From positions 173,159,480-173,223,479 of the forward strand of contig CM041083.1 of the NCBI GenBank assembly GCA_023079485.1: DNA of 64,000 nt, given 5' to 3'. The position numbers were made by a program, and so were the translations under genes. The notes beneath the pieces are model-generated. The model searched no databases. It was not told the DNA's origin and worked only from the letters and a program-made list of their open reading frames with translations. Origin of the DNA: Archilochus colubris (lineage: Eukaryota; Chordata; Aves; Apodiformes; Trochilidae). The stretch's first letter is position 1; each line of letters starts with the position of its first letter. Below, in pieces: positions 23,159-35,604 of the stretch.

Positions 23159-25041
23159 TGGGCAGTGAAAGACAGATTTTGCTCCAGAAGTCCTCATGTG
23201 CTCCACAGGAGTACAGGGATTACAGCCACAATCTCACATGTTGGTAACTGAGGCTTACAGAAAATAAGGATAAATTTACGAAGGTGTTTAGGCCTGTAAA
23301 GTTATAAATACATGGTTCTCCTCCAGCTTGAAGCCCTTATGCATTTAAACTATTGATTTTACAAGGGCATAGGATTGACACCCATGTACAAACCGTAGAA
23401 AACTTTGCTCATTGTGACCAGGTCAAGGCCACACAGTGAATTTAGGATCATCCATTTCTCTCCAGAGTCTCATGGGGAAAATGAAAGCTCAGCACAATTT
23501 AAGGCAAGGAGAGAGAATAAGGGGGAAAAAAACCAATGAAACATTATAGACTGCACTCATTATGGTGTATCTGACTCTGGCCCAAGGGCCTGGACTAAAA
23601 AGCTTGGTTTTTTTCTGAGGCACAGCTAGAGCTGAAAACTGCAGCATGGTCCTTGTATTCTGTGATATTCCACTACAGCATATGTGAAATCAGCTTCACA
23701 GATGTATTAAGATGGAAAATTGTAGAACATGGAAGATCTAAGCATGAATACTATGATACACATTCTCCTTTCTGTCACTCTGTAAGTTTAATGTCATCTC
23801 CCAGTTAGCAGATTTCTATGTGCCACAGGCTTTTCTATCAACATATGCTTGTATCGTTTCCTGTTACTTGGAGGTCAGTTGACATTTGCCCAGGAGATAA
23901 GTGGACCTGTTAAGTCTGAGAGCAGTGAGATAGTTAATTTGCTGATATTTAACTTGCCAAATCCTTAGTATGCAGAGGTAGTGTTCTCAGGAGTTGAGCA
24001 GGTCAGCATGATCTCCCTTAGCCATCATTTCAGGATGTCTGCAGAACCAGGAAAAGTGTGTATCAGTTTACACTCAGCTTCGTAATCTTGCATGGGGCCT
24101 GTTTGTGTCTCTTGTGCTGAAGGCTGAATGTAAAATGAACATTGTTAGCCAAGAAAGCAAATAAAGGGAACTATTTCCCAAGGCATTTTACTCAGTTTAT
24201 TTAACGCCTCTGAACAAACTCCTTTCCATATCCTCTGAACCTACTGGCCACTTCAGATAGCTCCATTTCCTGCTGGGTGAGTTTTTTCTAAAATGTTTAT
24301 TCAGCTCCAGGAAATGATGATTTCCTGAATATTCTGAAACTTCATATTTTTTTTTTGTATCCTGGTTTATTTTATAGTCTTACTTATTGTGCAAGTGTGC
24401 AACACACAGCAGCAACACTCCTTGCAGTGGAACTGTAAGGACCAAATGGAAGTAGACACAGTACTTCAAAAAACCAGTTTAAGTGAAATGAAATCTGTTT
24501 TTGCTAATTTATACACTAGTGTATTTCCATTAGCATGAGCAGTTACTTCTTATTTATACTGGCCTTAATGAGTTCAGAAGTAGGCTTTTAAATTTATCCT
24601 GCTCTTTAAGGAAAAGTGCCTCAAAATTCAAGCCAGTGAAGGAGAATTAATTAACATGAAGATCAAGATTTTATTATTCAGTTTACATTAATTCCTTTTC
24701 ATTTTCTTTAAGCAGCAAATCAATGGAAAGGCCTATTAAGTTTTCTTCACCTACACTGGGACTTAAAAGAAGCAATGCTTATTTTGTGAGGTTGAAGTTA
24801 ACCTGCAGCCAGCCCTCCAGCCTGACATGAACTTCATCATAGAAAGTGAAATTTTTATGCAGTCTTAATGAAAAGACCTTATGAACAAGGATGGGAATCA
24901 GGAGGTACTATGCTGAAATGAGAAGAGATTCTCTAAGGTAAACCTACCTTGCTCCAGAAACCAACCTACTCCTCTCCTATAAATAATTTGTTGCCATTCC
25001 AACACTGTCAATGTGGAGGCTTGTTGCCTTCCCCCTAAACT

Positions 25042-25391
25042 ACTCCTTCCTTCCTTCCTGCCCTCCTTCCTGCCTTCCTGCCTTCCTTCTTGCCTTCCTG
25101 CCTTCCTGCCTTCCTGCCTTCCTTCCTTCCTGCCTTCCTGCCTGCCTTCCTGCCTGCCTTCCTCCCTTCCACCCTGCCTTCCTGCCTTCCTTCCTGCCTT
25201 CTTGCCTTCCTTCCTGCCTTCCTTCCTTCCTGCCTTCCTGCCTTCCTTCCTGTCTTCCTTCCTGCCTTCCTTCCTTCCTGTCTTCCTTCCTGCCTTCCTT
25301 CCTTCCTTCCTTCCTTCCTGCCTTCCTGCCTGCCTTCCTTCCTGCCTTCCTCCCTCCCTTCCTCCCTTCCATCTCTCCCTCTTTCCCTCTT
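25042..25391. repeat. TTCC/TGCC tetranucleotide array
   Basis: About 350 bp of tetranucleotide units mixing TTCC and TGCC (and rare TTGC, TCCC), with period 4 kept over most of the tract. Because the unit is four bases, frames run open on both strands, giving Leu-Pro-Ser-Phe-Cys-Ala repeats on + and Gly-Arg-Lys-Glu-Ala repeats on -. These are artefacts and not proteins. The mixture suggests expansion from a TTCC seed with spread of T-to-G variants. Confidence 0.97.
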
Positions 25392-26304
25392 TTGTCATGC
25401 ATCCCACACTCATCCCCTATTTTCCCCCCGTGTTCACATTTAGCTGTTGATGTCACTATCACCACGTGTTCCTGGGATGTGCTGGGATGTTTCTGTCTCT
25501 CTCAGAGACTGAACCCCTTGTAGGTACCAAAGGGTGTCTACTTTCAGACTTGTGAAGCAATGTGATGCCATTGTGCCCAGAAGGAGAGTTCTTGGTTTTG
25601 ACACCAAATATTTGATATCCACATTGCTGAGGTGAGTAATGTCTGAGGATGCCATTCCTGCCACGCAACCTTCTCCTCAGGTTCATGTTGTGTAATTTTA
25701 CCACCAGGATGCAGGACCTTGACTCATTTTTTTTGAGTGGGCTTGAACTGTTTTTACCTACTAGCTGATTAATTCAATTTACACCCTTGTGTGATCTGCT
25801 TTCTGCCATTGCAAGGGGGCATTTCACTCTCTTCCTCCTGTCTAACATGGCCAGGCAGAGCTGCAGCACTTAAGTCTTATTTTCAGGAGAATTTATCTTC
25901 CTACCTTTTCTGCTCTACCACAGCTCTGAGATCAGACCATCAGCTCCAATAGCCTCTTCCCCAGCTTTAACAGAATGAGAGGTTTGTTATGTTTTAACCC
26001 TCTTTAGGTTTGCTGAAATTTTCAGAGGATGCATGGGACCCATGAAGAATGTTTTTTACATCCTACGCAAGTTTTGGTGATTTGGCCTCTATTATCACTT
26101 CAGCCAAGGCTGCTGGGAATCATTTGCAGCACCATGTTTAAACCTGAAATTTCATGAGAAAAATCTACTCCAGGCCACTATTGCATTTGTAAAGTAAGCT
26201 GTTAGGTGCTAGGAAAGCAAGAAAATCACGCAAATAACCAGGTTTAAACTAACTCCAGGTCCTATACTAATGCATGATGACATTTACAGCTGCCTTGGCT
26301 TACC

Positions 26305-26320
26305 CTGCCATCTTCTGGTG
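26305..26320 (-). promoter_or_regulatory. CTCF-like motif
   Basis: CCTGCCATCTTCTGGTG reads on the minus strand as CACCAGAAGATGGCAGG. Against the CTCF core CCASYAGRKGGCRS it has one mismatch (A at the Y position). It is a sequence match only. Vertebrate genomes contain many such matches that are not bound. Confidence 0.35.
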
Positions 26321-28250
26321 ATACCTGCTGCAAGATCAAAAGTTAGAGGTGAAATGAGATGAAATATTTTATTGCTAAGAACACAAGGGTTGGCTCCAAT
26401 CCAACAGAACAGTTTCCTTAAATAAGCATTTTTAATATACAGCACCATATAAGATTCCTGCTATAAATGTTAGGATTCTAGATTTTTGATTTAACTTCTC
26501 TCAATAATGTATTTATTTTACTGAATGGTACTTCTCCAGGCTGAAGAAATGTTTCTGGCTTGACAATGCTGGCCCTGGAAAAGGTGGATAAAAAATATGT
26601 ACCACTTCTTTCTCTATCATTATAAAGCAACCAAGGATATGGAGGCAGCCAGAGCCATTGACTGGCCAAGTATTTAAGACTGTGACTACTGGGTCTCCAA
26701 GTCTTTAGACTCCCAGTTACAAACTGCTTCTCAGCCATCCAAAACCAGACTATTTGACACTTTCCACAACAAAACCACTGATCTGTGCTCCAGTTCTCTC
26801 ACTGTGTCTCTCAGCTTAATAACTTCTATAATTTTAATTTATTTTTTCTTGTTACTTTCCATTTCCGTTTGTAGCCTGTCCAGAATTAGGCTGTTTGCTT
26901 GGTTTTGCTCTTTGACCAGCCCTCTTTCTCTACAGAGGCCTCAGGACTGGCCATTTCTAAAGGGAGGAATTGAGTTTTGAATTTTTTCTTTTGACATTTG
27001 AAGTGCTGCTGGTTTGGAAAGTCCCCCCCTCACTCAGAGGGAAATTTGGACTTTTTATTGGAAAACCAAAAAATATTCAGTGTTTGGCAACAAAGAGATT
27101 AGTCATGTCTCAAAACTACAGGCCATTCTTTAATCCTCACCAAAAATGTTCATTTTTTTGTCTTTGAAAATGTTCAGTTGCCATAAACAGAGGGTTGGGT
27201 TTTTTGGTGTTTCCACAAAATGTTGAAAATTTTCATGGAAAGCAGCTGTTGTGGGTAAAAAAAAAATAAAAAACAGTAAAGTAATCATATAAAAGTACTC
27301 TTTTTACAGAAGAGAAGTTCTGATGGAAAATTTTGACCAGCCTTGTTTTAAGACCTTTTATGGTGCTGTGTTATGAAAGGATTAGACTTAGACACTACCC
27401 GGCTTCTTCACCTATTGCTGTTTGTACTTCATTATATCAGTCTCTTCAGTACCTCAAGTTTGTAACCCCTTCTCTTTCATATTTACAATATTTGCACACT
27501 TGCTTTGTTTAAAAGTTTTACTTGCTTCTGGTTTCATTTAGTTGACTGGGCATCTTAGTTATGGGGTTTCTGTTAATCTGCCTGGCTTCTTCCTGGCTGC
27601 CCAACTCTGCTGTGTAAATTTGTTTTCAAAGGAGTAGTGAGAGTCACTGGTTTAATGAGTGAGATGGCACCAGGTCCTTAGGACACTTCAGTGTTGCAGA
27701 CCTTTGTGGTTCCTTTGATGTCCCCTCATGGAACAGTATTTCCTGCATCCTTGCAGGATCTTTATCCTGGGGCCTGGCAGCACAGATTGCTGACCTCCTT
27801 GGTGTTTCACTACCGAGAAACTTATAACTTGTAGCAAAAATTTTTACTGCTCATTAACTGAAGGAGCTCCTACTTGGTATTATTTAGTTATTGCCTCGCT
27901 TCAGTGTTCAAGTTGTTTCTGCTGTTCTGGCTCTTAGCCTTCTTCTGTCACAGCTCATGTCACTTATTCTGCTCTAGGACTGCACCCTGAGAGGCACTGA
28001 GCTCCCATAGCAGCACTAATTAGGTCCTTAATTATGGCAAACTGCACAGGCTGATTCCAGATGATGATGGCTTCTGGTGCCCCACAGAGGAAAGCAATCT
28101 GGGGATGCAGGAGCATGACTGTTAAGGCAACTTGGGCTTCAGAAAGACAGAGACACTTTGGGGTACTTCCACAAACAGCCAATAACAGGGATGTTTAGAA
28201 AGCATGCACATAGTTATTTCAGTATACACATGTAAAACTGCTTGTTAATG

Positions 28251-28358
28251 TGTTTTTTTGTTGTTGTTTTGGTTTGTTCGATTTCCTTTTTTCTGTTTTC
28301 TTTTTTTGTTTTTTTTTTGGTTTGTTTTGTTTTGTTTTTTGTTTTTTTTTTTTTCTTT
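28251..28358. repeat. T/G-rich low-complexity tract
   Basis: About 108 bp of T runs punctuated by single or double G (TTTTG, TTTGG). It is the complementary style of the AAAC-rich tracts at 36599 and 45066. The 62-codon Phe-rich frame across it is an artefact of composition. Confidence 0.9.
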
Positions 28359-28618
28359 AATGCATGGAAGGTCTCCAGAGAAATGGCAAGTTAATTTGGC
28401 TGATTGGTGTTTCCCCCTAAAGTGTGTTTACCAGAACCAAGACTAATTAGCTCTCCAGACAGTATGTGAGTGCAAACATATCAACATTTATTTTCCTTCC
28501 ACTAACTCCCATCTGATCTCACTCAATTGCACCTTCAAGCAGTGAACACATTAGGAAGTCTGTTGTAAGTCTCTGGAGCACATGAGCAGGGGATGCGAGG
28601 AAAGCAGAGAGCAAGGAA

Positions 28619-28762
28619 AGACAGAGCACTGGCACAGGCTGCCCAGGGAGGTTGTGGAGTCTCCTTCCCTGGAGACATTCAAAGTCCACCTGGATGCCTT
28701 TCTGTGTGACCTGCTGTAGGTGACCCAGCTTTGGCAGGAGTAGTTGGACTCTTTCAAGGTCC
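28619..28762 (+). mobile_element. CR1 LINE 3' tail fragment
   Basis: A short sense CR1 piece. ACAGAGCACTGGCACAGGCT (peptide EHWHRLPRE region), GGAGGTTGTGGAGTCTCC, CTGGAGACATTCAAAGTCC and GTGTGACCTGCTGTAGGTGA identify the tail; the last part (GTTGGACTCTTTCAAGGTCC) is degraded and no octamers remain. It is the same tail type as the copy at 60373-60821. It is 260 bp upstream of the next CR1, which is a separate insertion. Confidence 0.88.
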
Positions 28763-29019
28763 CGTGAAAGGGAAGTTTGCTGTGGTTTGTAAGGTCGTGG
28801 TAGAAAAAGCTGATGCCCACAGTGTGGTGTAGTGGCAGGTCTGAATCTTCACCTCTCAGCAACAGGGAAAATTTTAATTCTGGCTAAGAAACAAGTGCAA
28901 AGCCCCAACAAGTCAGGTTACCTCATATTCACTTCTAAGGCACAGAAAAAATTATAATTTTTATAATTTCAATAACTTTTCTCACATAACATCACTTTCT
29001 CTAAATTGCAGAGGCAGGG

Positions 29020-30028
29020 ACTTGACAGATAGACCGTGATTTGGATAAAGAATTGGCTGGGTTATCACAGTCAAAGAGCTGTGGTCAACAGCTTGATGTC
29101 CAAATGGAAATCAGTGGTGAGTGGCATTCCTCAGAGGTAGATGTTGGGTCTGGTGCTGTTTAAGATCTTTGTCAGCAACATGGATGGTGGGATGGACTGT
29201 ACCCTCAGCACATTTGCTGATGACACCAAGCTGTGTTTTGTGGCTGACATGCTGGAGGGAAGGGATGCCATCCAGAGGGACCTTGACAGGCTCGAGAGGT
29301 GGGCCTGTGCAAACAATATGAAGTTCAACAAGGCCAAGTGCAAGGTCTTGCCCATGAATTGGGCCAATCCTACGCACAATTACAGGTTGTGAACAGTCCT
29401 GAGAAAAAGGACTCAGATGATTTGGTTGATGAGAAGCTCAACATGAACTGACATTGTTCACTTGCAGCCCAGAAAGCCAACCATGTCTTGGGCTGCATCA
29501 AAAGAAGGGTGGTCAGGAGGTTGACAGAGGTGATGGTCTCTCCCTGCTCTGTTCTCATGAGGCACCACGTGGAGTACTGAGTCCAGCTCTGGAGTCCTCA
29601 GCACAGGAAAGACACGAGCCTGTTGGTGTGGGTCCAGAGGACAGCCATGAAGATGATCACAGGGCTGGAACTACGAAGACAGGCTGAGTTGGGGATGTTC
29701 AGCCTGGAGAATAAAAGACTTCAGGGAGAACTTATAGCAGCCTTCCAGTACCTGAAGGGGCCTACAGGAAAGCTGGGGGTGAATTGTTTATAAGGATGCG
29801 TAGTGATAGAACAGGTATGGTTTTAAGCTGAAAGAGGGGAGATTTATATTAGATATAAAGAAGAAATTCTTTAGAGTGAGAGCGGTGTGATACTGGAACA
29901 GGTTGCCCAGGGAGGTTGTGGATGCACCCTCTCTGGCAAAGCCAGACTGGATGGGGCTTTTAGCAACTTGATCTAGCGGGAGCTGTGATCTTCAAAGTCC
30001 CTTCCAAACCAAACCATTCTATGATTTT
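29020..30028 (+). mobile_element. CR1 LINE, 5'-truncated, includes RT catalytic motif
   Basis: About 1 kb of sense CR1. It begins in RT (TTGGATAAAGAATTGGCTGG; the VPQGxVLG block is degraded at 29130-29150), keeps the FADD motif at about 29212-29226, and continues through the ORF2 tail to CAAAGTCCCTTCCAAACC and ATTCTATG. Frames are broken several times after 29392, so the copy is inactive and of intermediate age. Confidence 0.93.
29141..29392 (+). pseudogene. CR1 ORF2 RT palm remnant
   Basis: This 83-codon open segment of RT contains FVSNMDGGMDCTLSTFADDTK (the FADD catalytic motif), IQRDLDRLERWA and MKFNKAKCKVLPM. It stops at TGA (29390-29392), after which the tail continues in other frames. 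The fingers, the rest of RT and the endonuclease are missing. Confidence 0.8.
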
Positions 30029-33000
30029 TCTTCACAGACAGTCAAAGCCTTGAGTCCACTGTTGTAGGTGGGCAATCAATCTGCCTGAAGCACTGGTTCA
30101 GATAAAAGGGGGAGTTTTCCACATGAAACTACAGAAGTGCAGTTTATGTGAGCTCTACCTTTCTCTTCAGCCTTGCCAAGATTTTCTGTGCAATTTCAGA
30201 CAACATCCAGGCTGAAGAGTGACCTGAAATATTCTGCAGGCAATCACATTGTGCTCATCATGGAGCTCTGTCCCACTGTGCCCCCTGGAGTACCCGATGG
30301 TACAGGACATGGTTAATTTTGCAGAGGTGGTGGCAATATTCAAAATAAGAATGACCAGATGGTCAGAGGTTTCTATTAACCAAGGAAGTGTTCCTAGCCA
30401 ATGCCTGTACTGGAGAAAATATGTTTTTGGCATCTTTTTCAAAATATTTTCTCTTATGGCAGGCAGAGAAGGCAGAGTTTGATCACAGTGACACTGGTGC
30501 AAGTCCAAAGTACCTGCCGTGAGTGACTGAATTATGCTAGAATCACAGCAGGGCAATGAGATCAGCCCCTGACCTGCATCCGCAGTGACTACCATGGTCT
30601 GCAATAATTCCTGTTTGAAAACAGCAGGGACTGTAGGCAGCAAGACTGGTTGTAATTATTGGTGTGTTTTACAGGAGACACAACTGTCTGTTGAATTGCT
30701 AGCATTAAAAAAGTATAAACCAGCCCAACTTCTGCCTCGTTTCAGGGATGGGTGGAGCATCGCAGGTGGGGATTTGCAGGCGGTTTGCTCAGGTGGCCAG
30801 AGCAGTGCCCTGCTAGAGGCTCTGGCTCTCCTGCACACAGCATGGGGAGCTGGGCAGCCATCCAAAGTGTGGCAAAAATTGAGACCATTTCATGCAGCAA
30901 TGCTGTGAAGAAAAGCTCGATTAGGAAAAGCCTGGTTCTGTATTTTTCTCTCTTACAGGAAGATGAGGCAGTCAGCCCTAGATTGAGACCACTCGACTGT
31001 GCTCCTGAGACATCACACACTTATTTAGTCATGTTTGAAGCATGTGATGGGTGGGTTTTAGGTCTTTGCATGAGGAAGAAAATAGATGTTCAGTGAAAGC
31101 ATACAGAAGATCATATATTGTGAAAACTGGATTAAAATGCCAAGAGACAGTATAGCCTTATGACACTTACAGAAATATTCTTTAAAAGTCACATAAACAG
31201 CCTCAATGAAAAGTGAACTGACCACAGCTGGAAACGACTCAGTGAACCAGTATGTCCAGAGCACTGGGATATGCTGATCCAAGTGAGACAGGAGTAGATA
31301 ACAGCAGGGATGGTGGCAGTGGGAGAGACATTGCTGTATGTGAATCCAAAATAATTTTTAGTTTGTTGTTGTTGTTTGTTCTTTTTCTTTAAACTTTGGT
31401 AATGGAGTTTTAAAATCAAGTTTTCCTCTGCTGATAATTTTCAGCATTCCCTTCACTGTACTTCCCAACTGGAGAACTAGTGCACATAAAAATAAATAAA
31501 CCTGTTAAAAGATTAACTGAAAAAAAGAGAGGTGTTTGTGAGAACTGTGAGTTTTAATTGCAGCTTTTGTTCTGGGACAATCCTTCAACAATTCTGTGTT
31601 CTGGCTGTCAGATTTCCCCATCTTATCTATGAGAAGATCTCCTAATAAATCCCAGATTTCAAGGTGAAGAGCCCTTCTGTATTCTTGGTGGGTTTGCCTT
31701 AAGCAAAAGATGCAGGCAGATCGACATGATCCCCATTTCTGGCTTCTGCCACACCATCCCATTCTGCTTGAAAAATAATTAGCAGCAAAATACCTAGGTT
31801 TAGCTGAGATGATGAGAGCTTAGCCTTCAAGCGTGGCTTTGACGTCTTGTTGGGGCTAATGAGAGAAGGTATTCAGAGCTCTCAGTTGTGGTTTGGGGCT
31901 GTGGCAGGCACATACCACAATCCTTATGCCTGTTTGATGGCTGGAAAATTATTACTACCTAGAAGGTCAAAGGCTCAGCTTCAAAAAATAAACAAAGAAG
32001 TGGAAAATGGGTTTTCTGTAGTGCCTGGACATGCTGGGTAGACGGGGTTTGGTGAGGATCAGACAGTGCCTGCTGCCTGCTGCTCCTGCAATAAGGGCTG
32101 GGGGGGCTGCAGCCCCTGGCCATGGGGGAACACAGGCATGAACAGCATCCAACACCCTCCTTGGAGAGGGAAACCATCACCTTTCAGCTGGGCTAATGCA
32201 AACAGCAGGTAGGATGGGACATGGATATGGCATGGCCCCTGCTGACTGTGAGGTGTCTGCTCAAACTGGTTATGTACAGGACCAGGAAACTAAAAGCAAT
32301 ATTTAGGGGGCAAATGCTTTGATGACACACAGGGTTGCACCTGATGGAACTTCTATTATGAGGACTTGAAATCAAAACAATAAGCTGTCAAGTAAACACT
32401 GAAAAACTGGGTAATAATCCTAACTTTTCATTCCTTTTCCTCCTCTGAAATAAATTATTCTGAAGTTTATATTCAGTAGATTAGTAATAGAGTGAAATTT
32501 TTAAAATGGGATTTGAATGCCTGCATAAATCTGGTAGGACATTACCCTTCTGAAGTATGCAAGATATTCCTTGGCATGCTGCATGTTACTTAACATGGCC
32601 ATTAAATGTGCTTTATCTGTGGAAGGGGAGGGGGAGATTAACGAGACCAGCAGAAATGATGAATTAACTGACTGTGATGAGGTGCACTTGCAGAGTGAGC
32701 TACTGTGGCAAACAGTTTTGTAAAAACAAGAAATATTAAAGCTGGATCTCTGGGGAAGATGGAAGTGTTATGACTATAGACAAGGTTTCTGCTACAGGAG
32801 CTGCAATGGGGTCTTTCCATGGGAATGGGAAATGTTTTTGTTTTTTTTATAGGACTCGTGGGAGTCCTGTGGGAGTCAGGGCTTCAGGGTACCTATGGTC
32901 TTAACCTATGTTCATACATTCCCATGTTGTATGACACCTCTCTCACCCTGGGCACAGTATTTTGGCAAGCTATTTAGCATGTAAATTTCAAATGCAGACT

Positions 33001-34369
33001 CAGCTTTTTCCAGAGTTTCTTGGGACTTCTGAGTGACTCACGTTCGACAGAGCATCAGAGCCTTTGGACACACTTGAGAAAGACTAAATACAAGCACACA
33101 GCATTGGCCTGAATAAAGTTAACTTAGTTAAATAAATTTAATTTGAATGAAATAGGCATTAGAAGATCATTTAGTGAAACCAGTGCTTAGCTGTGAATAT
33201 GCATGGGTGAACACAAGAGCCTTACAGAGATGTTAGGAGGAAGGGGTATGGCAGAGCCGAAGTACTCAGGGACAAGGAGCAGAGGAGCTGTGGGGGTTAA
33301 AAAAGCGTGGGTTTCATCCATTGAGCCCCTGTTTACTGCTTGGTTTTGGACAAGGTTAAAATTACAGTTAACTCCTCAGGATCACTGACACCTAGGAGTG
33401 AGCAGGGTCAAGGCACAACTGGGTGTTGCATATGTTGAGGCTGTGGTGCTGGCTATAACCCATTAGCTGTACAGCTGCTACCTTTGGTTTGAATGATGTA
33501 GCCTTCAACAGTCCAACATCAGACCTATCCCTAACACCACGTTATTTCATTGTGGGCGTGATTATTTGTGTTATGAAACCCACTGTGGCACCATGTTGCA
33601 GCCTCGTTGCAAGAGATAAGTTGAGACCCTATGGTGAGGTCAGCCAAGTGACAACTTTTATTTTCTTTGAGGGGGAAGCTAATAAAAGTGCCGAATGTGC
33701 TGAATGCAGAAATAAACTTTAAATGTAAAACTAGAGAATACATTTTTTTGAAACACACTCGTGCTATGAACATTTTCAAACCTTTTACTGAACTGGAACA
33801 CCAGGAAAAGGCTCTTGTTCCCAAAATGACAGTAAAAGTTTTGTATTGGGTCTAATGCACTGGTTTGGAAATATGTCAGTTCAGCTTATGTTAATGTTTT
33901 TTTTTCCCCAGCTAGACCATGATTATCCAGCTCTACCTGTGGCTGACCTGTGTCTCCCAGATGAGGGCCTGGAAGAGTCCAAGGATAGCCCAGCAAGGAC
34001 TTGGCTGCCTGAGCCCATTTTGAGGGCTTTTACGATGCCTTCAGAGCTGGCCCAGACACTGTTAGGGTATTCCTATCCCAAGTTACCTTTAACAGCCAAG
34101 GTAAAAATTGCTGAATGTGTGAAAACAGTTAAAGCTCCATATGCTGGCCAGTCCTCAATGGCACTGATGGAGAAATCCTTCCTCTCTAGGGCCACCCATG
34201 ACTTCCCACCCTGGTGGTACCTTTCCCTCCCCAATTCCCATGAAGGTTCCTCTGCAGCTGCCAAGTCTTTAGTTAGCTCTGAGCAAAATGGGCAAATTAG
34301 AACATGGCAGACGGGCTGGAAGGCATCTTCCTTCAGAGAGCATTCAGGGGAGCAAAAGGGAGCACAAAA
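30029..34369. other. Unique non-coding DNA with a candidate exon
   Basis: No supported gene. Open frames of 158 codons (minus, 30167-30643) and 176 codons (plus, 33846-34376) carry no domain I recognise. The latter is preceded by a convincing splice-acceptor-like sequence at 33890-33911; see the separate entry. Confidence 0.5.
33912..34100 (+). other. Candidate exon, unrecognised protein sequence
   Basis: A long T tract followed by CCCCAG (ending at 33911) looks like a splice acceptor. An in-frame open segment of exactly 189 bp (63 codons) runs to AAG|GTAAAA, a fair splice donor at 34100/34101, so the exon would be symmetric. The peptide begins LDHDYPALPVADLCLPDEG and is acidic then Pro/Leu-rich. 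I recognise no family. The frame continues open beyond the donor to 34376, so openness alone is weak evidence and no partner exon is identified. Confidence 0.15.
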
Positions 34370-35017
34370 ATCATAGAATCATGGAATCATTTTGGTTGGA
34401 AAAGACCTTTAAGATAATAAAGTCCAACAATTAACCTAGCACTTCCAAATTCACCAGCAAACCATTCTTATAAGCACCACATCTACACATAATTAAAATA
34501 CCTCTAGGAATGGTGACTCCACCACTTCCCTGGACAGCCTTTTCAAGTGCCTGACAACCTTTTAAGTGAAGAAATTTTTCCTAATATACAATTGAAACCT
34601 GTTCTGGCACAACTTCAGGCCATTTCCTCTTCTTCTATCACTTATTATTTGGCAGAAGAGACCAACACCCCCTTCACTACAACCTTCTTTCAGGTAGCTG
34701 TAGAGGGTGGTAAGGTCTCCCCTCAGCCTCCTTTTCTCCAGTCTAAACAACCCCAGATTCCCCAGCTGCTCCTTATCATACTTATTCTCCAGACCCTTCA
34801 TCAGCTTTGTTGCCCTTCTCTGAACTAACTCCAGCATCTCCATGCCCTTCTTGCAGTGAGGGGCCCACAACTGCACAAAATACTCAAGGTGCAGCCACAC
34901 CATGCTGAGTAAAGGGGCATGACCACTTCCCCTGGTGGCCACACTATTCCTGATACAAGCCAGGAGGCTGTTTGCCTTCTTGGCCACCTGAGCACCCTGC
35001 TGTGGCTTGAACCCCAA
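34370..35017 (-). mobile_element. CR1 LINE, 5'-truncated, antisense
   Basis: On the + strand it begins with the reversed 3' end (ATCATAGAATCATGGAATC, TTTTGGTTGGAAAAGACC). It ends inside ORF2 at about 35017. It carries the octamer pair and the classic GTTGGAAAAGACCTTTAAG tail of a CR1 subfamily different from the 3.1 and 14.4 kb copies. It is one of three antisense CR1 pieces in the window. Confidence 0.95.
34562..35017 (-). pseudogene. CR1 ORF2 C-terminal remnant, antisense
   Basis: A 151-codon open tail shows [74 protein letters not shown] and [20 protein letters not shown], stopping at a TAA just before the expected HWN block. That premature stop removes the last 40 or so residues of ORF2. 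No catalytic region is present. Confidence 0.8.
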
Positions 35018-35604
35018 CAGAGGGCTGGGTGTTCGGATGCTGTGCCATACCTTGGAGAAGAGAAGAAGGACTTTGGTGCCTCAATGTTTGCAGGTCATAC
35101 CAATGAAATAAAATTAGAGCCCTGGGAAAAAAAAAAGGAAAGTTATGATTCTGCAGGAGGAGTGTATAGTAGTCAATGTAAGATGCATCACGCTAGGCTA
35201 GATTACAGGTTTGTCTGTTTTGGCAATGAGTTTTTGGCAGCAGTTAATAGTGGCTGAATGCCTGTGTTGAAGGTCCAGGTGAACATGCAGCTTTCCTGAA
35301 CCCTCTCCCAGTATCCAACCATTTGCAGCTTGGTGGCTTCCTGAGGCAGAAGTGGTTGTAGTAGTTCACCAAGCAATGTTCAGCAGATTTTTAACTGTCC
35401 AGTGTCCCCCTGAACCCATACACACTTTTAGCATCTGAGGCTTAAGTGCACATCCTGTGCAAAAACACCCTCTTCAACTGCTTTTAATCCAGGTACCAGT
35501 TACAAGGTCCATGATGTGCACTGGAAGAGCCAGTGAATGCAGATTTGCTACCTACCCTTTCCATGCTACTCATGATTACTTGATTTTTTATTCTATTGAA
35601 CCCT
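35018..35604. other. Unique spacer
   Basis: Non-coding sequence between two antisense CR1-type elements. The 112-codon open frame at 34919-35257 is mostly antisense CR1 and not a gene. Confidence 0.5.

Larger units (their letters stand above)
18318..25041. other. Long unique non-coding stretch
   Basis: About 6.7 kb without any gene I can support. Open frames up to 156 codons (22379-22849) exist but show no domain and sit in a pyrimidine-biased region. Noted inside: a pyrimidine-rich tract at 22737-22952 and two adjacent inverted repeats at 23102-23158. No young CR1 is recognised in this stretch. Confidence 0.55.
25392..28618. other. Unique non-coding DNA
   Basis: No gene recognised. Contains a CTCF-like motif at 26305-26320 and a T/G-rich tract at 28251-28358. 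Open frames are under 90 codons and featureless. Confidence 0.55.

Noticed and set aside
24898..25523. Overlapping 117-171 codon frames rich in Pro/Leu/Ser or Gly/Arg/Lys
   Set aside because: They come from the TTCC/TGCC tetranucleotide array; several frames on both strands are open at once, which is the mark of a repeat and not of a gene.
30167..30643. 158-codon minus-strand open frame
   Set aside because: No family recognised, no splice or promoter context, and another frame is open on the opposite strand over the same bases.
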